A stretch of 37,158 nucleotides of DNA, from contig CALVWI010000016.1 of the NCBI GenBank assembly GCA_944367045.1, positions 1 through 37,158 on the forward strand, given 5' to 3'. How positions within the stretch are numbered: the first letter of the stretch is position 1; each line of letters opens with the position of its first letter. Below the pieces are notes generated by a model. That model was not told the DNA's origin. It saw only the letters and a program-made list of their open reading frames with translations, and did no database searches. The DNA comes from an uncultured Clostridia bacterium. GTDB taxonomy: Bacteria; Bacillota; Clostridia; Christensenellales; Borkfalkiaceae. Position numbers and translations under genes: made by a program. Below are positions 8,444 to 16,861 of the stretch, piece after piece.

Positions 8444-8610
8444 GGCCAGTGAAAAGTGCATCGTCCGGGGCATTTCACCCCGATTTCGCGCGAATTCGTT
8501 GCCTTTTAATCGGGTTTTCACGCAAAATACACGCAAAAGGGGTAAGATATGCTTGCAAGCGCAGGAAAGCAGCTTACACTCCATAATTTTTTCATATTCT
8601 CTCACTTAGG
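8444..8610 (+). other. Intergenic spacer with hairpins downstream of the flavoprotein operon
   Basis: No gene is seen. Two hairpins are visible. One is 8449-8478 (GTGAAA, AG bulge, TGC pairing with GCA-TTTCAC). The other is 8479-8514 (CCCGATT pairing with AATCGGG over a long loop), which is followed by TTTT and may terminate the operon. From about 8540 a further segment (GTAAG pairing with CTTAC) runs toward the terminator at 8611, so a short RNA is possible. I found no convincing -35 box for it. Confidence 0.4.
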
Positions 8611-8645
8611 CAAGACCCCTCCCTCTCGGAGGGGTTTTGTCTTGA
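8611..8645 (+). terminator. Rho-independent terminator
   Basis: CCCCTCC (8616-8622) pairs with GGAGGGG (8628-8634), followed by TTTTGTCTT. The flanking AAGAC/GTCTT can extend the stem. Confidence 0.75.
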
Positions 8646-8676
8646 AAATTTCTGCATGAAATTTTTCCGTCAGCTA

Positions 8677-8705
8677 TTGTAATCTCAAACGGTTTATGGT
8701 AAAAT
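8677..8705 (+). promoter_or_regulatory. Sigma-A promoter of the GH43 lipoprotein gene
   Basis: TTGTAA (8677-8682), 17-bp spacer, TAAAAT (8700-8705). The untranslated leader contains a perfect 9-bp hairpin (8720-8728 with 8734-8742, loop AGAGG) immediately before the ribosome site. Confidence 0.7.
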
Positions 8706-8756
8706 AAAACAAACGCATGCCGATGTGCAGAGGGCACATCGGAAAGGGGGGAAATC

Positions 8757-10706
8757 TTGAAAAAGTTTGTAAAGTTCGCCGGGATCGCCTTGAGTTCGGT
8801 CCTCGTGCTCAGCCTTCTCACCGCGTGCGGCGGAGGCGGGAGCGACGAGCCCACCGCGGCGCGCATCTGTTACGATAATCTGGGCGCGGGCTATGTCGCG
8901 GAAGCGGATACGCAGGTCGTCGTCGAAGGGGCGGAGTCCGTCTCGGCCGTCGATGCGAGCGGCAATGCCGTCTCCGATCCCGATACCATCGCAACGTACG
9001 ATGAAGAGACGGGCACGGTGACGGCCGTCTCGGAGGGCGTTTTGACGCTCACCTTGAAGGGGGGCGACACCTTCCGCGTGGAGGTCGTGCCCGCCTATCC
9101 GACCGACCCGGGCAACGAGTACACGGGCACGGCGAGCGACTATTCGCAGAGCGGGAACCTTCTCGGCGGCTGCCACGACCCCTCCCTCATCGAGGTGGAG
9201 GAGAACGGCGCGCCCGCCTACTACATCTTCTCGACGGGCTGGGCGCAGGGCAATGAGATCCGCCGCTCCACCGACCTTCTCACGTGGCAGTACATGGGCA
9301 AGGCGACGGGCAGCAGCACCATCCTCACCAAGGTGGAGGAATGGATCGGTGGCACGAATGCCTCGGGCTTCGTGCAGTGGTGGGCGCCCGACATCGTCGC
9401 GGCTCCCGACGGCGGCTACTGGCTCTACACCTGCTGCGTCTCCAACGCGAAGGTCAACATCGAGGGGACCAACTATTCCATGGCGTGCATCATCCTCATG
9501 GAATCGGATACGCTCGAGGCGGAGTCCTTCCGCTACAAGGGCGTTCTGATGCAGTCCGTTATTCCCGACAACGCCGACGGCCAGGTGGACGTCAACTCCA
9601 TCGACCCTCAGATCATCTACGATACGGAAGGCAATATGTACATGGCGTACGGCTCCTTCGGCACGGGCAACTGGATGCTCGAGCTCGACCCCAAGACAGG
9701 TCTCCGCAAGGACGACATGTATAAGGACGACACGTATTACTCCTGGCAGGAAGTGCGTGCCTTCCGCAACGAGGCAGTCGCAAGCTACAGCAACTTCCTC
9801 TTCGGCGAGGACGTCTCCACCGAGTTCTACGGCACCATGATCTCGCAGGGCGCGATGGAAGCGCCCGTCATCGCCCGTCACGACAACGTCACCGTCTCCG
9901 ACGAGAACGGCGTCATCGAGGAGGGCAAGACGTACTACTACTCCATGCACTCCTACAACGGCCTCGAAGTCGCCTATCAGATGTGGGGCGGCAGGAGCGA
10001 GTCCGTCTGGGGCAAATATCTCTCCGTCAACGGCGGCGTCGTGTATAACGAACGCCCGGGCAGCACCGCGAATGAAGGCAACATGTATATGGGTTCCTTC
10101 ACCTGGTCGGACAAGGCGGCGGACAGCAAGGAGACGGACATCGTCCTTCCCGGACACAACGACCTGTTTACGACCTCCGCGGGGACCAATCTGGCGGCGT
10201 ATATCACGCGCACCTATACCTACAACCCCGGCAGTTCGGTGTTCATGGTGCAGCTGCATCAGTACTACCTCAACAGCATGGGCGACATCTGCATCAACCC
10301 CAACCGCTACGGCGGGGAAGTCGACCGTGCCGTGACGGCGGAAGAGCTCTTCCATTTCACCGATAACGGCAGGTTCAAGCTCATTGCCCTCTCCAACAAC
10401 ACCAATTCGGGCAACAGCGCCGTCCGCTCCACCGAAGTGGTGCTCACCGAGGACGGCAAGATCACCCGCGACGGGCAGGAGATCGGCGGCTGGCTCATGT
10501 ACGGCGACGGCTACATCAAGATCACCTTCAACGCCTCGAACGTCCTTCAGGGGCATGCGGCCTCTGTCGAGACGGTGTACTACGGCGTCGTGCGTCCCGC
10601 ATGGCTGTACGAGCAGGGGAAGTCCGGCTTCACCATCACCGCGATGGGTCACACGGGCTCCACCCGCAACTGTGCGCTCTTCCTCAACAATATCTCCACG
10701 ATGTAA
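8757..10706 (+). CDS. Secreted lipoprotein, glycoside hydrolase family 43 (arabinanase-like)
   Basis: A 649-residue extracytoplasmic lipoprotein. A lipid-attachment signal (LSLLTAC, Cys24) is followed by GGGGS-like linker sequence and an Ig-like segment (about 45-110). The five-bladed GH43 domain starts near 135: HDPSL holds the presumed catalytic base Asp (about 140), WAPDI lies near 209, SIDPQ (about 283) supplies the pKa-modulating Asp, and MEAPVIAR (about 368) the likely acid Glu. Residues from about 500 form a C-terminal domain as seen in longer endo-arabinanases. Alpha-1,5-arabinan is the likely substrate but this is inference, as GH43 also contains xylosidases. TTG is used as start, with an AAAGGGGGG site. 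No transporter or sugar operon accompanies it. Confidence 0.82.
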   Translation: MKKFVKFAGIALSSVLVLSLLTACGGGGSDEPTAARICYDNLGAGYVAEADTQVVVEGAESVSAVDASGNAVSDPDTIATYDEETGTVTAVSEGVLTLTLKGGDTFRVEVVPAYPTDPGNEYTGTASDYSQSGNLLGGCHDPSLIEVEENGAPAYYIFSTGWAQGNEIRRSTDLLTWQYMGKATGSSTILTKVEEWIGGTNASGFVQWWAPDIVAAPDGGYWLYTCCVSNAKVNIEGTNYSMACIILMESDTLEAESFRYKGVLMQSVIPDNADGQVDVNSIDPQIIYDTEGNMYMAYGSFGTGNWMLELDPKTGLRKDDMYKDDTYYSWQEVRAFRNEAVASYSNFLFGEDVSTEFYGTMISQGAMEAPVIARHDNVTVSDENGVIEEGKTYYYSMHSYNGLEVAYQMWGGRSESVWGKYLSVNGGVVYNERPGSTANEGNMYMGSFTWSDKAADSKETDIVLPGHNDLFTTSAGTNLAAYITRTYTYNPGSSVFMVQLHQYYLNSMGDICINPNRYGGEVDRAVTAEELFHFTDNGRFKLIALSNNTNSGNSAVRSTEVVLTEDGKITRDGQEIGGWLMYGDGYIKITFNASNVLQGHAASVETVYYGVVRPAWLYEQGKSGFTITAMGHTGSTRNCALFLNNISTM

Positions 10707-10719
10707 GCAAAATTGCACG

Positions 10720-10748
10720 CCCCCGAGGCCTCCTCGGGGGTATTTTTT
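10720..10748 (+). terminator. Rho-independent terminator after the GH43 gene
   Basis: Perfect 9-bp stem CCCCCGAGG (10720-10728) with CCTCGGGGG (10732-10740), loop CCT, then TATTTTTTT. Confidence 0.9.
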
Positions 10749-10761
10749 TGCAAAATGGGTC

Positions 10762-10790
10762 TTGTCAACGGGGCGAAAATGCGCTATAAT
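10762..10790 (+). promoter_or_regulatory. Sigma-A promoter of fbp
   Basis: TTGTCA (10762-10767), 17-bp spacer, perfect TATAAT (10785-10790). The short leader holds a hairpin (GCGCGG 10807-10812 with CCGCGC 10828-10833) ending just before the AAGGGGG ribosome site. Confidence 0.78.
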
Positions 10791-10845
10791 GATTGGGAAA
10801 TGTGTGGCGCGGGGACAGTGTCGTCTGCCGCGCAAGGGGGACATC

Positions 10846-12807
10846 ATGCAAGATAAACGCTATTTAGAGCAGCTCTCGCTGCAATATCCGACGGCCAACG
10901 ACGCCGCCATGGAGATCATCAATCTCTCGTCCATTCTCAACCTTCCCAAGGGAACGGAGCACTTCATCACCGACATCCACGGCGAATACGAGTCCTTCCT
11001 GCACATCTTGAAGAACGGCTCGGGCTCCATCCGCAAGAAGATCGACGAGGAATTCAAGAACTCCCTCTCCACCAAGGAGAAGAAGTCGCTCGCGACGCTC
11101 ATCTACTACCCCGAGCAGAAGCTCTCGCTCGTGGAGGCGACGGAGGAGGAGCTCGACGACTGGTATAAGACGACCATCTACCGCCTCGTCCGCGTCAACC
11201 GCCGCATTGCGTCGAAGTATTCGCGTTCAAAAGTGAGAAGGGCGCTCCCCAAGGACTACGCCTACGTCATCGAGGAGCTTTTGAACGAGAAGGAGGAGGT
11301 GCAGGACAAGGAGGCCTACTACAACGGCATCATCTCCGCCATCATCGCGACCAACCGCGCCAAGTCCTTCGTCATCGCCTTCTGCAACGTCATCCAGCGC
11401 CTCGCCGTCGACCGCATCCATATCCTCGGCGACATCTTCGACCGCGGCCCGGGCGCGCATGTCATCATGGACACGCTCTTGACGTACGACAACGTCGACT
11501 TCCAGTGGGGCAACCACGACATCTGCTGGATCGGCGCGGCGAGCGGCAGCCCCGCGTGCATCGCGTCCGTCGTGAGGATTTCCGCCAAGTACGGCAACTT
11601 CAACACCATCGAGGGCGGCTACGGCATCAACCTCCTGCCCCTTGCCAAGTTCGCGCTGGATACCTACGCGGGCGACCCGTGCGAGTGCTTCAAGATCACG
11701 GGCTCGCAGAGCTACGACCCCTACGACCCCGACATGGACCGCAAGATCCACAAGGCCATCACCATCATCCTGTTCAAGCTCGAAGGCCAGCTCATCGCGC
11801 GCCACCCCGAGTACCACATGGAGCAGCGCCGCCTTCTCGACAAGATCGACTTCGAGAAGAAGACGGTCATGATCGACGGCAAGAGCTATCCCTTAGACGA
11901 CTGCAACTTCCCGACCATCGACCCCAACGACCCCTACAAGCTCTCGGAAGGGGAGGAGATCGTCATGCAGAAGCTGCGCGCTTCCTTCATGGGCAGCGAA
12001 AAACTGCAGCGGCACGTCTCCTTCCTCTTCGCGCGGGGGAGCATGTACCTTCCCTGCAACGGGAATTTGCTGTATCACGGCTGCGTGCCGCTCGACGAGG
12101 ACGGAAGTTTCAAGGAAGTGCAGGTGGGGAAGGAGACCTATCACGGCCGCGCCCTCTTTGAAAAGCTCGAGGAATGGGTGCGGAAGGGGTACTATCTCCC
12201 CGAGGGCGAGGAGCGGCAGTTCGGGCAGGACACCATGTGGTTCTTGTGGGCGAATGAGAATTCCCCGCTCTACGGCAAGGAGCGCATGACCACCTTCGAG
12301 CGCTACTTCGTCAAGGACCCCTCGTGCTACTACGAGGCCAAGAGCGCGTACTACAAGTACCTCGACAACGACAAGGTCATCACCGCCATTTTGAATGAGT
12401 TCGGGCTCGACGGCAGCAGCCCGTCGGCGCACATCATCAACGGCCACATGCCCGTGCACCTCAAGAACGGCGAGACGCCCATCAAGTGCGGCGGCAGGGT
12501 GCTCATGATCGACGGCGGCATGTCCCGCCCCTATCAGCGCGAGACGGGCATCGCGGGCTATACGCTCGTGAGCAACTCTTACGGCATGCGGCTCGTCGCA
12601 TACGAGCCCTTCAGCTCCACCGAGGACGCCATCCGCAACGAGACGGATATCCACTCGGCGACCGAAGTCGTCCAAAAGACCTCAGACCGCCTCTCCATCC
12701 GCGACACCGACGAGGGCCGCCATATGCAGACGCGCATCGAGGAACTCACCGAGCTTTTAGACGCCTACCGCCTCGGCATCATCCGCGAGCACATCAGCAG
12801 CATCTGA
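10846..12807 (+). CDS. fbp: Fructose-1,6-bisphosphatase, class III
   Basis: A 653-residue cytosolic enzyme that hydrolyses fructose 1,6-bisphosphate to fructose 6-phosphate in gluconeogenesis. The class III type, found in Bacillota, is a metallophosphoesterase. The metal-site motifs are visible: DIHGEYESF, GDIFDRGPGAH and WGNHDICWIGA, with a distal NGHMPVH. Length agrees with the B. subtilis enzyme (about 670 residues). ATG 10846 was chosen because AAGGGGGAC precedes it. The frame extends upstream but only through the GH43 terminator and the fbp promoter. It is a single-gene unit with its own promoter and terminator. Confidence 0.95.
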   Translation: MQDKRYLEQLSLQYPTANDAAMEIINLSSILNLPKGTEHFITDIHGEYESFLHILKNGSGSIRKKIDEEFKNSLSTKEKKSLATLIYYPEQKLSLVEATEEELDDWYKTTIYRLVRVNRRIASKYSRSKVRRALPKDYAYVIEELLNEKEEVQDKEAYYNGIISAIIATNRAKSFVIAFCNVIQRLAVDRIHILGDIFDRGPGAHVIMDTLLTYDNVDFQWGNHDICWIGAASGSPACIASVVRISAKYGNFNTIEGGYGINLLPLAKFALDTYAGDPCECFKITGSQSYDPYDPDMDRKIHKAITIILFKLEGQLIARHPEYHMEQRRLLDKIDFEKKTVMIDGKSYPLDDCNFPTIDPNDPYKLSEGEEIVMQKLRASFMGSEKLQRHVSFLFARGSMYLPCNGNLLYHGCVPLDEDGSFKEVQVGKETYHGRALFEKLEEWVRKGYYLPEGEERQFGQDTMWFLWANENSPLYGKERMTTFERYFVKDPSCYYEAKSAYYKYLDNDKVITAILNEFGLDGSSPSAHIINGHMPVHLKNGETPIKCGGRVLMIDGGMSRPYQRETGIAGYTLVSNSYGMRLVAYEPFSSTEDAIRNETDIHSATEVVQKTSDRLSIRDTDEGRHMQTRIEELTELLDAYRLGIIREHISSI

Positions 12808-12822
12808 CATCTGAATACAAGA

Positions 12823-12860
12823 GGGGCGGGGCGCCGTTCGGCGCCCGCCCCTTTAAATTT
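12823..12860. terminator. Terminator between fbp and the convergent tmcAL gene
   Basis: GGGGCG plus GGCGCC pairs with GGCGCC plus CGCCCC around a GTTC loop (one bulged G), followed by TTTAAATTTT. It lies between convergent genes and may act both ways. Confidence 0.8.
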
Positions 12861-12874
12861 TATGTTGCGCAATT

Positions 12875-14056
12875 TCAACACTGCACCATCTCGTATTCGT
12901 TGCGGTTCCCGTGGGAGAGAATGTTGTAAAGCTCGAGGGCGTGCGCGTCCAGCTCGAAGCAGGCAAGGGCCTCGCGCCTGAGCCCCTGCACGTCGCTCTT
13001 TCTCGTCAGCGGCTTGAAGGAGCCCTGCGAGAGTGCCGCAAGCAGCCCGTCCCCGCCCCTCTTTACGGCGAGCACCTTGTAGTAGAGGGGATTTTCGAGG
13101 TACGTCCTGACGTCCTTCCGGTCGATCTTTAAAAAATTTTGCAGGAAGATGCGCTTTAAGCGCGAGCGCGTGTACCGCTTGGAGATGCACTTGTCGAGCA
13201 CTTCCTCATAGCCCGAGTTGCTCTTTGCCATCGTGCGCAGGCGGTTCTCGAGGCCCTCCGAGCAGTCCGGGCAGCGGCACACTTCCTCGGGGGAAGCCGA
13301 AAGCAGCGCGCACATCGCCGCCTCGGGATAGGCCGTCCGAACGACCCCCGAAAGGTCCTTTAAAACATTCGCGGGCACGTTCGCCTTTAAGAGCTTCTTC
13401 TCCTTCTTCTCATTGCGTAAGACCGCCGCACGGATGGCGCTCGCCGAGGAGAACTCCTTTTGCAGCGTCTCGTCGCGGAAGCCTGCTCCCACCCGCTGAA
13501 GGGGGAGGGGTTCGATGCCCTTGCCCTCTTGAAGCAGGGCGCGGCAGTACTCGATGCCGAGAATGTTGTTGGGCTTGGTAAAGAGCGCCTCGTCGAGGTC
13601 CTTGTTGAGCGCGAGCACCGCGTCCGTGCGCGCCTTCACATAGCTCGTGCCGTCCTTCATGTTGTCCTTTAAGAGCGCCTTGAACTGCTTGTCCTCGGAG
13701 AGCGTCGCCCTCGCCGCCGCGAGGAAGTCCTCCTTCGTGCCGCTCTCGCAGCCGAAGCACAGCACCTTGACGGCGGGAATTGACGCGAGGATATGCACCG
13801 CCCCGCGCGCGAACTGCTCGGCGGAGCCCACCGCAAACGCCGTGGGAAGCTCCAGAACGAGGTCCGCGCCGTTCTCCACGGCATGGCGGGCGCGCGTGTA
13901 CTTATCGAAGAGCGCCATGTCCCCGCGCTGGGTGAAGCTCCCGCTCATGAGGACGAGCACCTTGTCGCACCCGCTCACCTCGCGGATGCGCTCGAGCTGG
14001 TACTTGTGTCCGTTGTGGAAGGGATTGTATTCCGCGACGACGGCCGCGATGCGCAT
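12875..14056 (-). CDS. tmcAL: tRNA(Met) cytidine acetate ligase-like nucleotidyltransferase (YlbM family)
   Basis: A 393-residue protein of the YlbM/TmcAL family, which in B. subtilis uses acetate and ATP to make N4-acetylcytidine at the wobble position of elongator tRNA-Met. The N-terminus shows the nucleotidyltransferase motif YNPFHNGHKY (H14 and H17 of HxGH), followed by LVLMSGSFTQRGDMALFDKY and LVLELPTAFAVGSAEQFA. The start at 14056 was chosen over an upstream in-frame ATG at 14095 because GGAGG lies five bases before it and because the motif normally begins a few residues from the N-terminus. It is monocistronic and divergent from pta. Confidence 0.88.
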   Translation of the reverse strand: MRIAAVVAEYNPFHNGHKYQLERIREVSGCDKVLVLMSGSFTQRGDMALFDKYTRARHAVENGADLVLELPTAFAVGSAEQFARGAVHILASIPAVKVLCFGCESGTKEDFLAAARATLSEDKQFKALLKDNMKDGTSYVKARTDAVLALNKDLDEALFTKPNNILGIEYCRALLQEGKGIEPLPLQRVGAGFRDETLQKEFSSASAIRAAVLRNEKKEKKLLKANVPANVLKDLSGVVRTAYPEAAMCALLSASPEEVCRCPDCSEGLENRLRTMAKSNSGYEEVLDKCISKRYTRSRLKRIFLQNFLKIDRKDVRTYLENPLYYKVLAVKRGGDGLLAALSQGSFKPLTRKSDVQGLRREALACFELDAHALELYNILSHGNRNEYEMVQC

Positions 14057-14124
14057 ATGTGCCTCCTTGCCTCTTTCAGACCCCGAAAAATGCACGAAAA
14101 CGCAAATTCTTGCGGGGAGAGTAC

Positions 14125-14153
14125 TTTACAATTTACTTGTGATAGTGTATAAT
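14125..14153 (+). promoter_or_regulatory. Sigma-A promoter of pta-ackA
   Basis: TTTACA (14125-14130), 17-bp spacer, TATAAT (14148-14153). It drives the acetate operon. Confidence 0.75.
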
Positions 14154-14180
14154 AATGGGCGAAAATACCCTGTAAGGGGG

Positions 14181-14214
14181 TTCCCGACCTCCATTATACA
14201 CGATGGGGCGGGAA
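14181..14214 (+). promoter_or_regulatory. Hairpin in the pta untranslated leader
   Basis: TTCCCG (14181-14186) pairs with CGGGAA (14209-14214), and CTCCAT (14189-14194) with ATGGGG (14203-14208), with an AC bulge and an 8-nt loop. No U-tract follows, so it is not a terminator in the operon's direction. A role in mRNA stability or protein binding is possible but untested. Confidence 0.45.
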
Positions 14215-14242
14215 AAAGAAAGCAAATTTCGGAGGGAACACT

Positions 14243-15286
14243 ATGGCTTTTATGGACAAGGTGAAAGAGCTCGGCAGAAAGATCGTCGAGAGCGGCACCA
14301 TCGTAGAAGAGATCAAGAAGAAGGCGCAGGCCCTCAACAAGCGCATCGTCCTGTGTGAGGGCGAGGATAAGCGCGTCGTCGAAGCGGCGTCCATCTGCAC
14401 GCAGGAAAAGCTCGCGCACATCGTGCTGCTCGGCAACCGCGACGAGATCGCAAAGAACAACCCCAACGTCGACTTGAGCTACATCGAGATCGTCGATCCC
14501 GCAACGTCGCCCAAGCTCGAGGCATACGCAAACCTTCTCTATGAACTCCGCAAGGCAAAGGGCATGACGGAGGAACAGGCCAAGGAGCAGGCAAAGGATC
14601 CCACCTTCTTCGGCGCGCTCATGCTCAAGAGCGGCGACGTGGACGGCCTCGTCTCGGGCGCCTGCCATTCGACGGCCAACACCCTTCGCCCCGGCCTTCA
14701 GATCATCAAGACGGCTCCCGGCGTCAAGTCGGTCTCCAGCTTCAACCTGATGGTCGCTCCCCCGACGGGCAACGAGTACGTCCCCGACGGCAAGCTCATC
14801 TTTGCGGACTGCGGCCTCAACCCCACTTATACCGCCGAGGGCCTTGCCGACATGGCTATCGCGACCGCTCAGAGCGCGCGCGAGATCGCAGGCCTCGACC
14901 CCAAGGTCGCCATGCTCTCCTTCTCGACGAAGGGCAGCGCCAAGCACGACAACGTGACGCTCGTGCAGGAGGCCGTCCGCATCGCCAAGGAGAAGGCGCC
15001 CGACCTCAAGATCGACGGCGAGCTCCAGTTCGACGCGGCCATCGTTCCCTCCGTGGGCGAGTTCAAGGCGCCCGGTTCGGAAGTCGCGGGGCACGCGAAC
15101 GTCTTTATCTTCCCCGACCTGCAGGCGGCAAATATCGGCTACAAGATCGCAGAGCGTCTCGGCGGGTTCCAGGCCATCGGCCCCATCTGCCAGGGCTTTG
15201 CAAAGCCTTTGAACGACCTTTCCCGCGGCTGCAAGGCGAGCGACATCGTCTGCGCCGTCGCCATCACCGCACTGCAAACGAGATAA
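14243..15286 (+). CDS. pta: Phosphate acetyltransferase
   Basis: A 347-residue cytosolic enzyme converting acetyl-CoA and phosphate to acetyl phosphate. It is the short Pta type without the N-terminal regulatory domain. Family features seen are LCEGEDKRVVEAA near the N-terminus, GLVSGACHSTANTLRP (about 135-150), VAPPTGNEYVPDG and the C-terminal SEVAGHANVFIFPDLQAANIGYK. ATG 14243 follows a TCGGAGGG site. AckA begins 17 bp after its stop, making the classic fermentative pta-ackA operon that yields ATP from acetyl-CoA. Confidence 0.95.
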   Translation: MAFMDKVKELGRKIVESGTIVEEIKKKAQALNKRIVLCEGEDKRVVEAASICTQEKLAHIVLLGNRDEIAKNNPNVDLSYIEIVDPATSPKLEAYANLLYELRKAKGMTEEQAKEQAKDPTFFGALMLKSGDVDGLVSGACHSTANTLRPGLQIIKTAPGVKSVSSFNLMVAPPTGNEYVPDGKLIFADCGLNPTYTAEGLADMAIATAQSAREIAGLDPKVAMLSFSTKGSAKHDNVTLVQEAVRIAKEKAPDLKIDGELQFDAAIVPSVGEFKAPGSEVAGHANVFIFPDLQAANIGYKIAERLGGFQAIGPICQGFAKPLNDLSRGCKASDIVCAVAITALQTR

Positions 15287-15303
15287 CGTAAGGGGTATAG
15301 TTT

Positions 15304-16497
15304 ATGAAGATCTTAGTCATCAACGCGGGGAGCTCCTCGCTCAAGTATCAGCTCATCGACATGGAGACGGAGGGCGTCATCGCCAAGGGCACCTGCGAGC
15401 GCATCGGCATTGCAGGCGGCAAGCTCACCCACAAGGCGCAGGGCAAGGAGTTCGTCATCGAGAAGGACATCCCCAACCACACCGAAGCCATCTCCCTCGT
15501 CCTCAAAGAACTCGTGGACGGCGAGGCGGGCGTCATCTCCTCGATGGATGAGATCGACGCCGTCGGTCACCGCGTGGTCGCCTCGGGCGAGGCGTTCACC
15601 AAGACGACGCTCGTCACCGACGAAGTCATGAAGACGATGGACGAGATCGCCGAGCTCGCGCCGCTCCACAACCCCGCGGCCATCCTCGGCATCAACGCCT
15701 GCCGCGCGGTCATGCCCGACAAGAAGATGGCGCTCGTGTTCGACACCTCCTTCCACGCCACCATGCCCGACTATGCGTACCTCTACGCCATCGACTACGA
15801 CGACTATAAGCAGTACAAGGTCCGCCGCTACGGCGCGCACGGCACCTCGCACAAGTACGTCGCGGGCGCGGCTGCCGAGTACCTTCATAAGAAGCCCGAG
15901 GAGCTCAAGATCGTCACCTGCCACCTCGGCAACGGTTCCTCCATCTCCGCGGTGGACGGCGGCAAGTGCATCGACACCTCGATGGGCTTCACCCCCCTCG
16001 CGGGCGTTCCCATGGGCACGCGCAGCGGCGACATCGACGTCGCGGCCATCGACTTCCTCTGCAAGAAGAAGGGCATGACGATGGACGAGGGCCTCGTCTA
16101 CCTCAACAAGAAGTGCGGCATGCTGGGCGTCTCGGGCGTCTCGTCCGACTTCCGTGACCTCAAGGCTGCGAAGGAGGCGGGCAACGACCGCGCACGCCTC
16201 GCGCTCGACATGTTCACCTACGCCTGCAAGAAGTACGTCGGCTCCTACATGGCGGCGATGGGCGGGCTGGATTGCATCGTCTTTACGGCGGGCGTCGGCG
16301 AGAACACGCCCACCATCCGTTCTGCCATCGCGGGCGGGCTGGAGTTCTTCGGCGTCAAGCTCGACGAGAGCCGCAACAACTACCGCAACGACGGCACCAT
16401 CCACGAGATTTCCGCAGAAGATTCCCGCGTCAAAGTGCTCGTCATCCCCACGAACGAAGAGCTTGTCATTGCGAGAGAAACCGCTTCGCTGCTATAA
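15304..16497 (+). CDS. ackA: Acetate kinase
   Basis: A 397-residue cytosolic kinase converting acetyl phosphate and ADP to acetate and ATP. Seen: the N-terminal signature VINAGSSSLKYQL, the mid-protein RYGAHGTSHKYV (catalytic Arg/His region), HLGNGSSISAVDGGK and GLDCIVFTAGVGENTP near the C-terminus. Length matches the family (about 400). It is second in the operon with pta. No simple terminator follows. Instead a block of hairpins and repeats fills the next 360 bp. Confidence 0.96.
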   Translation: MKILVINAGSSSLKYQLIDMETEGVIAKGTCERIGIAGGKLTHKAQGKEFVIEKDIPNHTEAISLVLKELVDGEAGVISSMDEIDAVGHRVVASGEAFTKTTLVTDEVMKTMDEIAELAPLHNPAAILGINACRAVMPDKKMALVFDTSFHATMPDYAYLYAIDYDDYKQYKVRRYGAHGTSHKYVAGAAAEYLHKKPEELKIVTCHLGNGSSISAVDGGKCIDTSMGFTPLAGVPMGTRSGDIDVAAIDFLCKKKGMTMDEGLVYLNKKCGMLGVSGVSSDFRDLKAAKEAGNDRARLALDMFTYACKKYVGSYMAAMGGLDCIVFTAGVGENTPTIRSAIAGGLEFFGVKLDESRNNYRNDGTIHEISAEDSRVKVLVIPTNEELVIARETASLL

Positions 16498-16498
16498 T

Positions 16499-16539
16499 TC
16501 ACGCAAATCTTTTTGCAAAGGCAAAAATCTTTGCCGTGA
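16499..16539 (+). terminator. Long imperfect hairpin after ackA (hairpin type H)
   Basis: TCACG and CAAA pair with TTTG and CGTGA (one bulged C on the 3' side), then a TC/TC internal loop and TTTTTGC (16510-16516) with GCAAAAA (16521-16527), loop AAAG. It starts two bases after the ackA stop and may end the transcript, although no U-run follows. A near twin sits after csoR (18661-18698). Confidence 0.5.
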
Positions 16540-16658
16540 TTCTTGAAGGAAAACACCGCCGCGCAACGCTTTGCGTTCGTGCGGCTCGTTTTCCCTCTGC
16601 GGGCGCACCTTCAGGGCTTTCGAATTTATTGCGCCCGCATTCACTCTTTCCCCCGGAA
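16540..16658 (+). other. Hairpin-rich intergenic block
   Basis: No gene is seen. Two strong hairpins are present. In 16548-16594, GGAAAAC pairs with GTTTTCC, GCCGCGC with GTGCGGC and AACGC with GCGTT, about 19 bp in total. In 16598-16639, TGCGGGCGC pairs perfectly with GCGCCCGCA over a 24-nt loop. The segment around 16630-16655 resembles 18727-18750 upstream of the second repeat copy, so the repeated unit may extend into this block. Confidence 0.55.
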
Positions 16659-16726
16659 GCGTAAGTATGCGCAAATTGGGGTGCGCAGCGCAGGGGAACC
16701 CTGCTTGCGCCAATATTTGGGAAGCA
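16659..16726 (+). repeat. 68-nt structured intergenic repeat, copy A
   Basis: Hairpin 1 (16659-16672) has a 5-bp stem GCGTA/TGCGC and a 4-nt loop. AAATTGGGG follows. Hairpin 2 has an outer stem GCGC/GCGC (16683-16686 with 16707-16710), an inner stem GCAGGG/CCCTGC (16690-16695 with 16699-16704) and a GAA loop. The unit ends in TATTTGGGAAGCA. Copy C (18764-18831) has the same length and fold with different stem bases. Confidence 0.8.
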
Positions 16727-16730
16727 ATAG

Positions 16731-16769
16731 GCGGGGGAACCCTGCTCGCGGCACATAATTTGGGAAGCA
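16731..16769 (+). repeat. Partial copy B of the structured repeat
   Basis: Four bases after copy A, the inner stem recurs (16731-16736 with 16740-16745, GAA loop, one G-T wobble), followed by TCGCGG and ATTTGGGAAGCA. Hairpin 1, the AAATTGGGG stretch and the 5' outer arm are missing, so this is a 3' fragment. Confidence 0.7.
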
Positions 16770-16821
16770 TCGGTTTTGCGCGGGTTTCAGAGGAAATTTT
16801 TCAAATCGGCGCGAAAAGCGA

Positions 16822-16850
16822 TTGACAAACTGCGGGAAAAATACTATACT
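16822..16850 (+). promoter_or_regulatory. Sigma-A promoter of yceD-rpmF, near-leaderless
   Basis: TTGACA (16822-16827), 17-bp spacer, TATACT (16845-16850). The ATG at 16862 is 11 bases after the -10 box, leaving only about 4-6 untranslated bases and no ribosome site. Confidence 0.75.
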
Positions 16851-16861
16851 CGTAAAGTCTA

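Noticed and set aside
8540..8610. Small signal-recognition-particle RNA, suggested by GGAAAGCAGC-like bases
   Set aside because: The conserved SRP loop pattern and GGAA-capped helix are not present.
10384..10845. Upstream in-frame extension of fbp
   Set aside because: It would run through the GH43 3' end, a strong terminator and the fbp promoter. ATG 10846 has a good ribosome site.
8694..10847. Very long open frame on the minus strand opposite the GH43 gene
   Set aside because: It is a shadow caused by high GC at third positions. The plus strand has a signal peptide, GH43 motifs, a promoter and a terminator.
16492..16825. Several short open frames on both strands after ackA
   Set aside because: They fall inside the hairpin/repeat block, have no ribosome sites and no protein-family features.
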